Assembly: GCA_004335635.1 (NCBI GenBank)
Contig: QAXH01006492.1
Coordinates: 32,271 to 44,767 of the forward strand
Length of the DNA: 12,497 nucleotides
Origin: Chloromonas sp. AAM2
Lineage: Eukaryota > Chlorophyta > Chlorophyceae > Chlamydomonadales > Chlamydomonadaceae
Direction: 5' to 3'
Shown: piece after piece, positions 1 to 8,753 of the stretch
Layout: every line of letters starts with the position of its first letter
Position numbering within the stretch: position 1 is the first letter of the stretch
Notes under the pieces: generated by a model
Told to the model about the DNA's origin: nothing
Databases searched by the model: none
Seen by the model: only the letters and a program-made list of their open reading frames with translations
Position numbers and translations under genes: made by a program

Positions 1-3000
1 TCTCAAAGGCAAAACCACCCATGTCGGGCACCGCCTTGTACGCGTACCGTCTGCATGATGCACGCAAGGAGTGCATACAAAAGAGCAGAAAGACCTTGTG
101 TACCGTAAACACTTTGTATCATACTGTTTTCTTCCTGGCAATACTTTCTCGCCGATCTGCTTGATTTCTGATTATCGGCGCGTGACACCAACTAATCAAA
201 TAAACCAGTCTGCTTGCCGTTCTGGCTGTCAAGTATGCTAAAATACACAGGTGCTCAAAAGTGCCAACATGTAAGCTTGTGTCAGTTACAGATGCGCCAC
301 ATATCAGCAGTCAGGAACGGTTGTATGGGTTAGAAACTAGTCCAAGAGAAGAGCAGTTGTCCAAGAGAAGAAGCACAAGGGTCACTCATTGCATGAGCTT
401 GCATAACTTACACGTGGTGGAAAGCAGTGATCGCAGGGTGAGTCATGTGAGTGTGCGTGTGTGTCTCCGTCTGTGTGTGTTAGTGTGCGCGTGTGTGTGT
501 GTGTGTGTGCGCGCATGCATGTGCGTGTGTGCCCTACCGGTCCCTCCTGTGGCTGTCCTCTGCTGTGATGACCAGCTTCTCCTGCTGTGTGTGCGCCTCC
601 ACCAGGTAGAAGGTCTTGTAGTGCCGCCCGTCGGACAGGCGGCCGCCCTCCTCACGCCAGCTGGTGTAGTCCCTGCGGGATGAGCGAACAAACAAAGTGC
701 GCTTGAAAGTAACCAAGAGTGTTGACCAGAATGGCAGAAGACCACACGGGAAAGGCCGCTTCTTGACAGGGTGCAACACTGCAATGCAGGGTGACAAGTT
801 GAAGGCATTGAGATGATGATACAGGCAAACGGAGTATCAAACATAAGGGCACCAGCTGCAGGGGGTGACTGCTAGTGAGCTGCAGCAGCTACGTGTTCAA
901 GACAAACCCATCTATGTATCAGTTTCAACGCACAATGACCAGCACTAGCACGCTCAGTGTCTGCTCATCCCATGCCATGCACAGGTACTGCCCACCCCAC
1001 CCCAGTTTGGTGCTTGTTCCCTGCACAGCATCTGATCCATGGCGCTGAACTGGAGCCCCTCCCATGCCCTTGAGGCAGCCTCTTTTCCGTGTACCGTAGC
1101 ATGAGTCCTAGTCATAAAACCAGTCGATAACGCCAACTTGACTTGGAATAGGCGCTTGAGGTACTCACTTGTCCATCTTGGGCTTGCTGAACATTGGGTC
1201 ACTGGTCAGGAGCATGTCCAACTGCTGGCGGCTGATGGCCGGCACCTGCAGCCACAGCCCACACACAGCTGGCTACAGCGGGCCTGACACCCCAGTGTGT
1301 TTGCCATGATCTTTTGATCCCTGAATGTTCCATCCTGTGGCGTGGAAATGTTGTATGCTGTGTCCCAGTGTTCCATCCTGGTGTACAGTGACCGCACATG
1401 ACTGCATGCATGCACGTCCTCTGGATCAGGAGCTCTTGTGCGCAGACCACACGGCAAACCTGGCTTAGGTGACAAGCGTTGTGAGTCGGATGAGATGTTC
1501 ACCTTGACATGATCCGGGTCGGCCGAGTCTGTGGCACCAATGGACGCTAGCCACTCCATCACCTGCATGCATCACCACACACAAACAGGTTCCAGTCAAC
1601 CTTCAGCCAAAGGTTGTTCATTACAAGGAAACCCACAGCATCAGAAAAGTCCACAAGCCCTCGGTGGCGTGCACACCATACCGTGCTCGGGGTTCAGTCA
1701 AGAATCCGAACAGACTACCCGACCAACGCATGAGTTCCATAATCTTCAGATGATGGCGTCCAACTGATTTAGAATCCGACTGGAAGAGTGAGCACGGTAC
1801 GTTACTTGTTTCTGCTCACCTTGACCCTGTTGGTGCACCTGACTGGCGGCCCGTCCTTGAAGCCGGGCAGGGAGCAGTACACAAAGTGCCCTGACAGCCG
1901 CACGTCAGTGCCCTGCAGCCAGCAGCCACAAGGCAGGGCAGCAATGAGTTGATGTGAGGGGGGATCTAGGAGCGCAGCGGCCGTGCAACAGGCGTGTTGG
2001 AATAAGGCATGTGAGGATGGGCTATGGACCTGCCACGGGTGAACTCAGGTACCTTGAAAGTATGCTGCATCGTCCCAGTACGTTCAGACACAAGCGTTCA
2101 ATTATGACACCACAACGCTTCACCAACGTGTTGCTGTTCACAAACACCCATGACAATGCCTGCCAACCCTTGGAATGCTTGAACACTGGTCGGTTTTACC
2201 AATTGTGCATGCCCTGCATGCTCTGTGTGCCTGTGTCCGTTGCCCCCACTTTCGCAGTTGCCCCCCACTTTCTAGCGTCGTTTATCGTTTTCTGCCGTAC
2301 ACAATTATTCAAACTTGCAGTGCAAGAAATATGCGAGAAACAGATCACAGACCAAACAGCAAAATATGTTAGTTAGTTAATCTAAAATCTACAGGGAACT
2401 GCCAAAAAACCGACTTGGAAACCATTGGTACGAAGATTTTATATGATCCCCTGCCCCTCGTACCACAATGGCCAGGTGTGCCTGCTCCTGCTCGTCCACC
2501 ACATAGAACAGCACATGGTTGGCAGTGGTCTGCAGCCGCTGCATGTGGTACTTGAAGTACTTGCGCACCCAACTGCACAAGCAAAGCGCATGGCAGCCAG
2601 TGTAAGGCCTGTGTTGCAGCAACCCTGCAGGCGTGTCCAGCCCATAGCAACCATGCCGCACACCACACGGACTAGCATGGCACCTCAGCCTCTGATAACA
2701 TATGGCTGTACAAGTACTAGGGATAATGTGGGCCAGTTTTTACACAAGTGCAAAGTGCTGATCGACAGCAAAGCCCATTTCCCATGATCCCTGGAAATTC
2801 CTGAAGCCTTGGATGTGTAAACAAGAGGGGCACAAAATGAATACGTTTGCCGTTGACCAGCTGGAGCTTGCCTCAGCAAGGTTGCATACTCACATGGACC
2901 GCCCTGGGTTGGCAGCATGCCCTTCGCCTGCTTGCCGCACTGCAGCCGGCTCTTGATCCTCTAGCATGTCTTCAGACCCGCTTCTTTGCCTGACTAGCAC

Positions 3001-3510
3001 CTTGCGCTGTGGCTGCTGTGGCTCCTGTTCCAGCTGTTCGTACTGCTCCTGCTGCTGCTCCTGCTCCTCTGGCGCTGATGGGCTGTATGTGGGCCACATG
3101 TGGATCTCATCGTTGCCTGCAGCACAAACTGGCTCTGATATGCTCGAAGTGCCTCCCTGATTGTAACCGCCCCCGCTCGCTGACCAGCTTGCTACATGCT
3201 TCAGAGCCGGGCTCTCTGGTTCGCCAGCAGATGCAGCAATATAGCCTTCAGACTGAGGTTGGAAACTGATTTCGTTGGCCTGACTGTAGGCTTTGTCTTC
3301 AGGGGTGTCAGTACGCGCAAGGTTGCCTTCAGCTGCAATTGCTGCATCCTTTAGCGGGGGTTCCTCGATTGCGTCCTGCATGGGGGAAAGCAGTTCTGTA
3401 TCTGGTTGCCATGTAGGCAGAGGCTTGTCATTGCTGGGCACCGCGTATTGGTTAGGCATGTGCCAAGACTTTTGGCTGTCAGGCTGCGAGGCACTGTCGA
3501 ATGTTCCCAT
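1..3510 (-). CDS. Seven-exon gene for a protein of unrecognised family with a duplicated module; 3' end off the window
   Basis: Exons on the minus strand: 3510-2894, 2572-2464, 1912-1820, 1562-1503, 1245-1169, 672-538 and 50-1 (continuing off the edge). All introns are GT-AG and every junction keeps frame, giving about 380 residues in the window. The ATG at 3510 is preceded by an in-frame TGA at 3537-3535, so it is the first possible start in that exon. Residues 1-205 look disordered; around 165-185 they are rich in Gln and Glu. From residue 206 the protein looks folded. H225-F260 (FYVV, HLAIVGTD, GHFVYCSLP) and H336-M374 (FYLV, LVITAED, RRYAYKAVP) resemble each other, so one module appears twice. 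Between them lie CTNRVKVMEWLAS (266-278) and DGRHYKTFY (333-341). The TAG seen when reading past residue 363 is intronic: the donor is at 537 and the acceptor joins to position 50. The later exons have very high G/C at third codon positions. The family is not recognised. It is loosely reminiscent of plant proteins carrying BAH-like repeats, but this is not secure. Function unknown. Confidence 0.78.
51..537 (-). other. Intron 6 of the left gene
   Basis: The donor is GTAGGG at 537 and the acceptor ends in ATCATGCAG at 51. It joins phase 2 to phase 2 and yields ...SHRRDR-RYAYKAVPDMGG..., which extends the second copy of the repeated module. Apart from the GT-rich tract I see nothing in it. Confidence 0.65.
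483..532. repeat. GT-rich alternating purine-pyrimidine tract inside the last visible intron of the left gene
   Basis: Every base from 483 to 532 alternates purine and pyrimidine, mostly GT with GC and AT steps, for 50 bases. Looser GT-rich sequence extends left to about 445. The tract lies in the intron 537-51 and ends within a few bases of the donor at 537. It also explains the cysteine/valine repeats of the plus-strand frame through here, which is not a gene. Confidence 0.9.
673..1168 (-). other. Intron 5 of the left gene
   Basis: The donor is GTGAGTACC at 1168 and the acceptor is TCCCGCAG at 673. It joins KMD-K-DYTSW in frame. No coding potential or repeat seen inside. Confidence 0.8.
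1913..2463 (-). other. Intron 2 of the left gene
   Basis: The donor is GTACGAG at 2463 and the acceptor is GGCTGCAG at 1913. It joins HLAIV to GTDVRL in frame. No repeat or second gene is visible in its 551 bases. Reading frames here on either strand have no protein-like composition. Confidence 0.75.
2573..2893 (-). other. Intron 1 (first coding intron) of the left gene
   Basis: The donor is GTGAGTATG at 2893 and the acceptor is TTGTGCAG at 2573. It splits an Ile codon (AT then T) and links the disordered N-terminus to WVRKYFKYH. Nothing else seen in it. Confidence 0.75.
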
Positions 3511-3546
3511 GCTCTGGGTGCGAGGATTGTTGACTCAGCAGAAGAC

Positions 3547-3699
3547 CTGCGACAAAGACAGCCATGAGCAACAAATTTGGACATGCAATACATGTAATAC
3601 TCTGCACGCACTCCAATTTCCCGTCACTGGCAAGCGCGGGCGGCAGAAGCACGTTCGGCAAAACCCGTTGACACTCAAACTTTTGTTGTGCAAACTCAC
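3547..3699 (-). other. Probable 5' UTR intron of the left-hand gene
   Basis: On the minus strand a GTGAGT donor starts at 3699 and a pyrimidine-rich acceptor ending in TTTGTCGCAG ends at 3547, 37 bases upstream of the ATG at 3510. The 153-base length is close to that of the first intron of the neighbouring gene (165 bases). This implies a non-coding first exon upstream of 3700. It is inferred from splice signals only. Confidence 0.5.
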
Positions 3700-4314
3700 C
3701 GGTTCGTCACACGGGCGTGAGAAGACTTGCCGTGCACGGCTGCGTGAATACCTTGAATATCGTCCTAGGCATACTCTTGGACGATGTGCCAAGTTGCATT
3801 AAGCATTTTTCGCATCCAAGCAAACCGTCTTCTGTGTATCTGTGGTAGCCTGCCAAGAAACAATGAACCGGTGGGATTATTTGCGCACGGAAATCTTCGC
3901 GGAGCAAGCGCGTGCACCACGTCCAAGACCGGTCTCGGCGGTGTACGTTGGTAGGGCCAAACAGCTCAGGCCTCCATATCCAAGAACATAGGCAATGGGC
4001 GGCCGCTCGGAATCAGGGGACGGTCCCACGCACAGAAACGGGCGTCGTACCCGTATGCGTTCTCTACATCAACGGTGCGCGTGAGCTGTGCTGTACCTTT
4101 GCTGTTGAAAAGCGAGTGACGGGAAGGATGCCCGCCTGACAAAAGTTGAACCAGGACCAGTCCTCGTGATGCCATGTAAATTCTGCCACAGTGAACCCAC
4201 AAATGGGCCGGAAGCCAGACCTTTCAGAGCAATGCCGGTTAGATTAATGCCGACTGACTGTACATACACGATAGAATGATAAATCCGTAAACTGATGCGT
4301 TATCAAGCTACGCA
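3700..4314. promoter_or_regulatory. Divergent intergenic region: shared promoter and 5' UTR space
   Basis: The minus-strand gene starts at 3510 and the plus-strand gene at 4315, so this stretch must hold both promoters and most of both 5' UTRs. An in-frame TAA lies 27 bases before the plus-strand ATG. A weakly AT-rich patch at about 4270-4290 is the only promoter-like composition seen. No convincing TATA box or other element can be assigned by eye. Confidence 0.5.
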
Positions 4315-7300
4315 ATGTTTCCCCTTGTTTCACGAGTTGCCATGAAGTGCTTCGCTTGCTCAGCAGCAACACCAGTGAAAGCCTACCTACCGCACCTTCG
4401 GTTAAACAGCAGATGGAAGCATAATCGCATGGAGGTGCACGGCCTCGCGCCCAAATCCAGCATGGAAGGAACAGTCGTTGCTGATGACAAGGGAGTGCGC
4501 CGCATTGCAATCATGGCGAAGACAATAGCTGTGCTTGGGTGCAAAACCGAGGAACAGGTGATTGCTGAACCAGGGTTTTCAAGCAGGCGAAAGACCAGGA
4601 TACCATCCGACTATGGCACAGTTATGTGCACTCAAATTTTCGGGGCGCGGGCTCAGGCTGCAGCTCGGCTACATGCAACGTGAGGCCCCCAAGATGGCAG
4701 CCACTGGTGTTGTTCCATGCAGGCATCTCAGCCAGCATTCTTCGTGGCTCAGTATCTGGCAAGAGCAGGCGTCAACGTCATCCCTGTGCCTGTGTTCTAC
4801 CCAGATGTGACGGAAATCCTTGGCAAGCAGGTGAACTTCTGTTGGTGGCTCATATTCGTGACACACACCAAGCTGCACCAAGTTGCACCAGAGTACAGCA
4901 CACAACACCAGCTGTGGCCATGGCGTGCTCTTCGGCTTAACCGCTTCTATCACAGACATTGCCACAATACTTCTGATCAGGTCTTGCCTTTTGTTCGCTG
5001 CTGCTCATGATGCTTACCACATAGTCAATGCCACAAATCACAAGAGGGGAGGGATTCCAACCCGTCCAACCTACATGTGAAGAGGATTGCGACACACCGC
5101 GATAGTAATGGTGGTGGCTACCCCTCGAGGTGCTATCCTGACCGCAAACCGCGTTAGACCCAAAAAAGGGGCCGGAAAATCAGCATTCAATTCAATGTTC
5201 TCACGTCAAATGCCATGTTTCATGTCAAACATCAGTTCTTCACAACCGAGCTGCTATGTTTGACAGTTTTGGGACAATTCCTGTGTGACTCTCAGTTCTG
5301 ATGCATTTGTTTTGACGTGGCACACTGACAGCATGAGAGTGTGGTGCACATTACCAACACGACGGGCCACAGGACACATGACACCACAACCACCACCAAA
5401 TACATCAGTTCTAAGGCTGGAGACACGAATTGTCCCAGAACTGGCATTTTTCCCTTTTAAGTACCCAGGCGAGTGAGAGGGCAAGCGCAGCATCACAGGA
5501 CCGGCTAACCTTGCTTCGCGTGGACTGATGCCTGTGACAGTAGGGGTTATACCCTTTCCAGCCTTGATTTGGACCACTGGGCTCCTGAGCCTCTACATTT
5601 GATGACACAGTCAACTCCTGACTCCAGGGTGCGCTGATCCTGTGGCTTTCACAAGAGGGGAGGGATTCGAACCTGTCCAACATACATGGTAGCGGAGGTG
5701 CTGGCCAGCCCCCAGGGGTGCTTTCCTGACTACAATTCCCGTTAGGCATGCAAAGCCACATGGAAATGAATGCTTCTTCCTGAGCCACTAACGGTTTGCC
5801 AACTTGACAAAACAATAACGAAACACGTGAAATCTGCGTACAGGTTTACCGGCGTGTTGAAGACATACATGAGCCCCTGGACGTTCTAGTCATATTCAGG
5901 TAGGGGCGAACAGACAGCTGTAGGGCTATGGAACACAAGGGCTTGATGGGAAAACTTCCCAAGGACTAGGACAGTTGCAGGTGTCAAGTCTGTCGTATTC
6001 ACCATAAGTTCAATTGCTATATTGTTATGATGTAAGTATTAGAGTGCGATGTCGCGGTGATGTATGCTCGCGGGCAACCTCCAGTGTTGTCGCTAGCGGT
6101 ACATATGCGCAAGCACTGCTGACATCTGCTTGTGTTGGTCAGCAAATAGAGAAGCACTTTCTGCACATGCTTACATCTGTGTACAGTGCCAGACTCTCAC
6201 TGTTTGGTGATGTTTGTTTGATTGCAAAGGTGGGCAATGCACGTGCATTTTTGTTGCATGACGGACAACGCTGACAAAGAGCACTGCTCCATGCCTGTGT
6301 CTGCCTCCATGTGCCCTATGCGTCATGCAGGAAACCGTCTGATCTGATGCCTCACCTGCCGGACATCCTGGCTGCCAAGCAGCTGCCCCGCTGTGTGTGG
6401 CTGCAGTCCGGTGAGCACTGCACGCCCATGCCCATGCTATGCAAGCGATGCAAGGCCTTAGCTTGTATTGCCCTTTGTTGCATTGCTCTGTGTGAAGAAG
6501 AACCAAGGATACATCTGGACTTGTTGTATCGGAGGACTAGGCATTGTATCGAAGGACACAATTGGAATTTGAACGCCAGTTGGCATGAATAAGAAGGCCG
6601 AGCAATGAGCGACAGGTTGGGGACATGGGTTGCAGACACGGCAGGCCAAAGGGCTGCAAGCTTGAGGTGCAGGTGCGGGCAAGCATAGTTGCATAAGGTA
6701 AGGAAAGGACAAGAAAGGCAAGGCATCGATAGGCAAAAGCGACAGCTTGGTGAAGCTCGAGGCTATGCCTGTTCGTTGACAGTGATCCTCTGTTGCTGCC
6801 CCATGAATCACACCGTCACCAACCGGTCAGAGAAATTGAAAGCAATACAATCTCTTGTTGCTGCTCAATGAGTTCACCACGGCGCAATGGCCAGGAAATC
6901 CAAGTGCAAAGCGTCACTCAAACCCCAACGCAAGGGAAAACTGATGTATAGCATGCAGCCTCCAAGCCAAAGGACCTTGCTGACACGCACTCCCGCCGTG
7001 CCACCTTGTTTGTCATAGGCACCTGGGTCGGCATACACAGTGATGCAGTTTGCATCGTGAATGATGCAACTGCGTTCTCGGAAAGCTCTAACCCTGAGGT
7101 TGATTAATGGATCACCCGTTGGTATGGGATATATCCGCAGCAGTCGGGGTTTGATACTGTTACGTCCTGCCTGCCCTCCCCCCTGCTGACAGGCATCACC
7201 GACCCTGAGTTCGAGTCTGCGTTGGTCCAGGCGGGCTGCCTGGTGGTGGCAGACCGGTGCATCAAGGTCGAGCACCAGATGGCGCTGGCTGCAGGAGACA

Positions 7301-7323
7301 GCACCGCACGCAGCAACCTGTAG
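4315..7323 (+). CDS. CoA-binding domain protein (YccU-like, CoA_binding_2 fold), probably organelle-targeted
   Basis: Exons: 4315-4557, 4723-4830, 5844-5899, 6331-6410 and 7193-7323, the last including TAG. All introns are GT-AG, the frame is kept throughout, and the product is 205 residues. Residues 1 to about 65 are basic and hydroxylated with few acidic residues, beginning MFPLVSRVAMKCFACSAATP, which fits a mitochondrial or chloroplast transit peptide. Residues from about 68 onward match the ~140-residue bacterial YccU-type CoA-binding domain: a Rossmann-like first strand and glycine loop (IAVLGCKTEEQ), a helix (AQYLARAG), a second strand (VNVIPVPVFYPD), ILGKQVYRRVEDI, the strand LDVLVIF, RKPSDLMPHLPDI, CVWLQSGI, and the family signature VVADRCIKVEH near the C-terminus. 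Family members bind CoA and have no established catalytic role. An in-frame stop upstream of 4315 makes this ATG the first available. Targeting is inferred; the domain assignment is firm. Confidence 0.92.
5038..5160 (-). repeat. tRNA-derived SINE-like repeat, copy 1
   Basis: Read on the minus strand, this shares with copy 2 a CTAACG start, a GTCAGGAWAGCACC block, a TGTWGGTTGGAC-like block and an AATCCCTCCCCTCTTGTGA end. It has about 25 extra bases in the middle. The B-box-like site at 5062-5052 reads GGTTGGAATCC, one base off the consensus, so this copy is probably not transcribed by RNA polymerase III. No cloverleaf can be drawn. Confidence 0.6.
5264..5443. mobile_element. Foldback/MITE-like element with ~46-base inverted arms
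   Basis: The left arm (5264-5309) and the reverse complement of the right arm (5397-5443) share CAGTTYTGGGACAATTC, then a diverged stretch, then CAGTTCTGATG against TAGAACTGATG, and AYATTTG-like sequence. The arms flank an unrelated core of about 87 bases with no coding potential. No clear target-site duplication is visible. It sits between the two SINE-like copies. A 14-base outer segment recurs at 9054-9067. Confidence 0.55.
5649..5748 (-). repeat. tRNA-derived SINE-like repeat, copy 2, with intact B box
   Basis: On the minus strand a perfect B box, GGTTCGAATCC, lies at 5673-5663. About 50-60 bases upstream is TAGTCAGGAAAG, which approximates an A box. The sequence aligns with the copy at 5038-5160 along its whole length apart from an internal gap. 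The T-stem does not pair, so this is not a functional tRNA. A tRNA-derived SINE or a decayed tRNA-like element is the best reading. Confidence 0.6.
5900..6330 (+). other. Intron 3 of the CoA-binding gene
   Basis: The donor is GTAGGGGC at 5900 and the acceptor is GCGTCATGCAG ending at 6330. It splits the Arg codon of VIF-R-KPSDL. No repeat or coding segment seen inside. Confidence 0.85.
6411..7192 (+). other. Intron 4 of the CoA-binding gene
   Basis: The donor is GTGAGCACTG at 6411 and the acceptor is CCCCTGCTGACAG ending at 7192. It splits the Gly codon of WLQS-G-ITDPEF. Its 782 bases contain no recognisable repeat or gene. The reading frames in it are chance ones. Confidence 0.85.
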
Positions 7324-8316
7324 TCCGTGCTTGTGTTTCACATCAGGGAAGACGTCAAAGGACGCGGTCAGTGAACCTGTAGTCCCGAGGCAGCTCGCAA
7401 GGACGTTCTCCTGCTTGTTATGCGCTAGGTCCATTGCTCATATCTTTGCCCTCACAACAACTTGGTGTTGATCACGTGGGGCGGGCCAGACGTATGGCAG
7501 AACCTGGTACAAGGACCCCAATGGCTCAGCAGCCAAACGGGGTCCTGCTGGAAAATCATGCTTTTGTGCAGTCAAGCTGTTGGTTGTCAGAAGGGCCCTG
7601 CACGTCAGACGCTGAGAAGAACGGCAACGTGCAGGCTTTTATAAGCAAGTGCAGCAGTTAGAAGTTGGAAGCTAGGGGGCAGGGACACCAGGAGGCAAGA
7701 GGGGTCCGATGGACATCGGCATGAGTTCGGAAGTTACTTGGCCCCAACCCACTCACCTCATGGCCATACTCTAGAGATAGCTTCTGTCGAGATGGGGTCC
7801 GCTGGCAGAGTCAGCCTCTAGTTGCAGAGCACCAAACAGTGCTATAAAATTCATAATCAGAGAATCCCATTTCACTTGTTCATCACCTTCATGTGGTCAG
7901 ACCTGAAGTGTTCATGTGTCTGGTCAGACCTGCGAAAGTTGATAGCTGCTCAGACTCAGGCCACTCCAGGTCGCTCATGGCGTGGTGCATTCCAATCTCT
8001 GAGCGCTGCCCTGATCTGTTCATCACCGGTAGCTTGCCTGAGCACACAGTGAGATGCTCCTTGTGCACCTGATCCTGTAGGCTGTTCAAGTATATTTCAT
8101 GCTTATATCTTATTGATATCTTACATCCGCAAGTGTAGTACATGATTAGTCTTTGTGTTCTTTGAGTCAGACCCTTTGCACCACCAGTCCTGTTGCATAC
8201 GAGTCTGCATGCCCCAACTCACCATCAGCTCTTGATGGTTTTCATCTGCCTTGTCAGTGAAACCAAACCATACCAACCATATACTACACTGATGGCAACT
8301 GAGCGCAACTGATTGC
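7324..8316 (+). other. Probable long 3' UTR of the CoA-binding gene
   Basis: No exon-like sequence on either strand follows the stop at 7323. The first plus-strand TGTAA, the poly(A) signal typical of green algae, occurs at 8317, which would make a 3' UTR of about 1 kb. The short frames here (for example 7434-7661) have no protein-like pattern. The only local structure noted is the hairpin at 8221-8239. Confidence 0.4.
8221..8239. repeat. Small perfect hairpin
   Basis: ACCATCA and TGATGGT form a 7-base-pair stem around the five-base loop GCTCT. It lies just before the candidate poly(A) signal. It is short enough to arise by chance. Confidence 0.5.
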
Positions 8317-8321
8317 TGTAA
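8317..8321 (+). terminator. Candidate poly(A) signal TGTAA for the CoA-binding gene
   Basis: This is the first TGTAA on the plus strand after the stop codon at 7323. TGTAA is the usual green-algal poly(A) signal. The distance from the stop is long, so cleavage could occur elsewhere by a variant signal. Confidence 0.35.
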
Positions 8322-8753
8322 ATGGCCTACAATGCTCTTTTAAAAGCTTACGGGAAAAGACCGAAATGTGTCGACAAAGGCACAAACGGCGGAACCAACA
8401 GACGGTCTCCATCCATACAGAGGATCCATATCAGTACATACCCAACAGCCGCTCATTCATCTGGCTGCTTGGCTGGTCCAACAAGTACCGAAAATCATAC
8501 TCTGGCCGGAGCACACATACAATTGTTGTTGCGCCCAGAGCATTGCCATAGCTGAACATGTGACAGGGGCCAAGCGCAAGGAGGCAGTTATTCATTGAAC
8601 TGAACTGACACAGAATTGACATGAACTGAAACAGAGTTTGTCAAGATGTCCATCCATTTCATTTGCCGACATGTGGCGCCGTGCCTACAAGAGGCGTCAC
8701 TACTGAAAATACGAACGTGTCAACGTCAACCGACTTGTGCACAAGCCAATCAT
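8322..8753. other. Gene-free stretch with a degenerate GAACTGA repeat
   Basis: No supported gene. At 8596-8634 the motif TGAACTGA recurs imperfectly, alternating with TTGACA-like words, which gives a short low-complexity patch. Three overlapping plus-strand frames around 8322-8598 show no conserved composition. Confidence 0.4.

Larger units (their letters stand above)
4831..5843 (+). other. Intron 2 of the CoA-binding gene, loaded with repeats
   Basis: The donor is GTGAACTTC at 4831 and the acceptor is CTGCGTACAG ending at 5843. At 1,013 bases it is the longest intron of the gene. It contains two SINE-like copies (5038-5160 and 5649-5748) and, between them, a foldback element (5264-5443). 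No exon-like sequence remains once these are removed. Confidence 0.85.

Noticed and set aside
261..683. 140-residue plus-strand open frame with Val/Cys repeats
   Set aside because: Its repeats are the translation of the GT microsatellite, and its end is antisense to an exon of the minus-strand gene.
443..844. 133-residue minus-strand open frame with Thr/His repeats
   Set aside because: It is out of frame with the supported exon 672-538 and its tail is the CA repeat.
1246..1819. Two introns of identical length, 257 bases each (1819-1563 and 1502-1246)
   Set aside because: Their sequences do not resemble each other beyond the splice sites, so the equal length is treated as coincidence, not duplication.
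2966..3269. Cysteine-rich and Ala/Pro-rich plus-strand frames
   Set aside because: They are antisense to the Gln/Glu-rich coding triplets of the left gene's first coding exon, which explains the CTG/CTC repeats.
5649..5748. A genuine tRNA gene on the minus strand
   Set aside because: The B box is perfect, but the T-stem does not pair and no acceptor or anticodon stem can be drawn, so a SINE-like repeat is the better call.
7434..7661. 75-residue plus-strand frame right after the CoA-binding gene
   Set aside because: It lies in the presumed 3' UTR, has no recognisable motif, and an overlapping frame at 7462-7644 is equally open.
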